A stretch of DNA of 64,000 nucleotides from assembly GCA_004764695.1 (NCBI GenBank), contig SMSO01000035.1, forward strand, positions 246,001-310,000. The letters run 5' to 3'. The stretch comes from Schizochytrium sp. TIO01 (taxonomy: Eukaryota > Sar > Bigyra > Thraustochytrida > Thraustochytriidae). This document shows, piece after piece, positions 63,462 to 64,000 of this stretch (positions within the stretch are counted from its first letter, which is position 1; each line of letters opens with the position of its first letter). Below the pieces are notes generated by a model. It had not been told where the DNA came from. It saw only the letters and a list, made by a program, of their open reading frames with translations, and searched no databases. Position numbers and translations under genes: made by a program.

Positions 63462-64000
63462 TAGCAGGGCGCCTGAGTGTTACAACTTTTGCACTTAGAA
63501 GTACCCTTCCAAGTTTTCTTTAAATCATTCAAATCACAGCAGCGGATGATAAAATCTGTAACCAACCTGTTTAGGCGCCATTTGAAAAAGGATCTTATTT
63601 GGTGGTCCACAGTAGGTCTATGATTAAAGGGGAACAGGAATAATAAAAATTAAAAAATAAAGTACAGCATTTGCTTGAAGAACTGAAAACAACACAAGAA
63701 ACAGGAAGAAGAGGTTATTGCTGGCGAATTTCTTCGTTGCTGCAGTATATATGGTCTTGTCGGAAAAGGCATACGATTGCAAAGTTTTGTTGAGACTATA
63801 ATAGTCAAGGGCGAAAGTTCACCACCCCGTGTGGTACTGGGAGTTGGTTTTGATAGAAACAGGACAAAGGTTAAAGAGAAACACTGAGATAATAAGTGAT
63901 TCCCCTAGCCTGGAAGAGAGGTAGATAGAAGACGTCTTGGTACTCTGGTCTAGAGCGAATCCTCTGAGAAAGTAGGACTCCATGGCAAGATGGAAAGTAC
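63462..64000. other. 3' end of the window, no gene seen
   Basis: Downstream region of the dimethylformamidase-like gene. No open frame, repeat or RNA gene that I can defend before the window ends. Confidence 0.5.

Noticed and set aside
1-64000. tRNA, rRNA, transposon, LTR and CRISPR searches by eye
   Set aside because: GTTCGA-type B-box motifs occur, but none sits in a cloverleaf context; no transposase or reverse transcriptase motifs; tandem arrays are microsatellites without spacers.

Overview
The window is nuclear DNA from a microbial eukaryote. Genes lie on both strands without operons, most are intronless, and the few introns I can resolve are short with GTATGT or GTAAGT donors and YAG acceptors (selenoprotein W-like gene, tetraspanin-like gene). 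The mix of an AP2/ERF factor outside plants, a DHCR7-type sterol reductase, a CUL4-type cullin, a pseudokinase-calcineurin fusion and an OTU protease suggests a heterotrophic stramenopile, perhaps a thraustochytrid/labyrinthulomycete. That placement is inference from gene content and style; there is no rRNA or other marker here.

Layout. 1-3.1 kb: non-coding, purine-rich. 3.1-9.5 kb: AP2/ERF-domain protein (+), PDE12-like 2',5'-phosphodiesterase (+), DHCR7-like sterol reductase (-). 9.5-29.2 kb: a nearly 20 kb stretch with no gene I can defend, crowded with tetra- and pentanucleotide microsatellites and two possible LRR-like terminal exons. 29.2-44.0 kb: ATP-grasp ligase with strong codon bias (+); a small selenoprotein W-like gene (+) with a UGA in the Sec position, an intron and a one-base frame break; cullin-4 (-); PTGES2-like glutaredoxin/GST protein (+); and a pseudokinase + PP2B-type phosphatase + EF-hand gene split by a frame break (-). 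44.0-54.3 kb: tetraspanin-like membrane protein with one intron (-), TANGO6/RTP1-like HEAT protein (-), EF-hand-like protein of unknown role (-), CCDC137-like nucleolar protein with a frame break (+). 54.3-64 kb: zinc-binding OTU protease (+), a stretch of possible cryptic exons, and a secreted N,N-dimethylformamidase-like protein (+).

The genes do not form one pathway; they are a typical eukaryotic mixture of transcription, RNA turnover, sterol synthesis, ubiquitin, redox, Ca2+/phosphatase signalling and ribosome or polymerase biogenesis. The most notable items are the selenoprotein gene, which ordinary ORF calling would miss, and the pseudokinase-calcineurin-EF-hand architecture. Three genes carry single frame breaks, two of them at short low-complexity runs, so sequence error versus real decay has to be settled before interpreting them.
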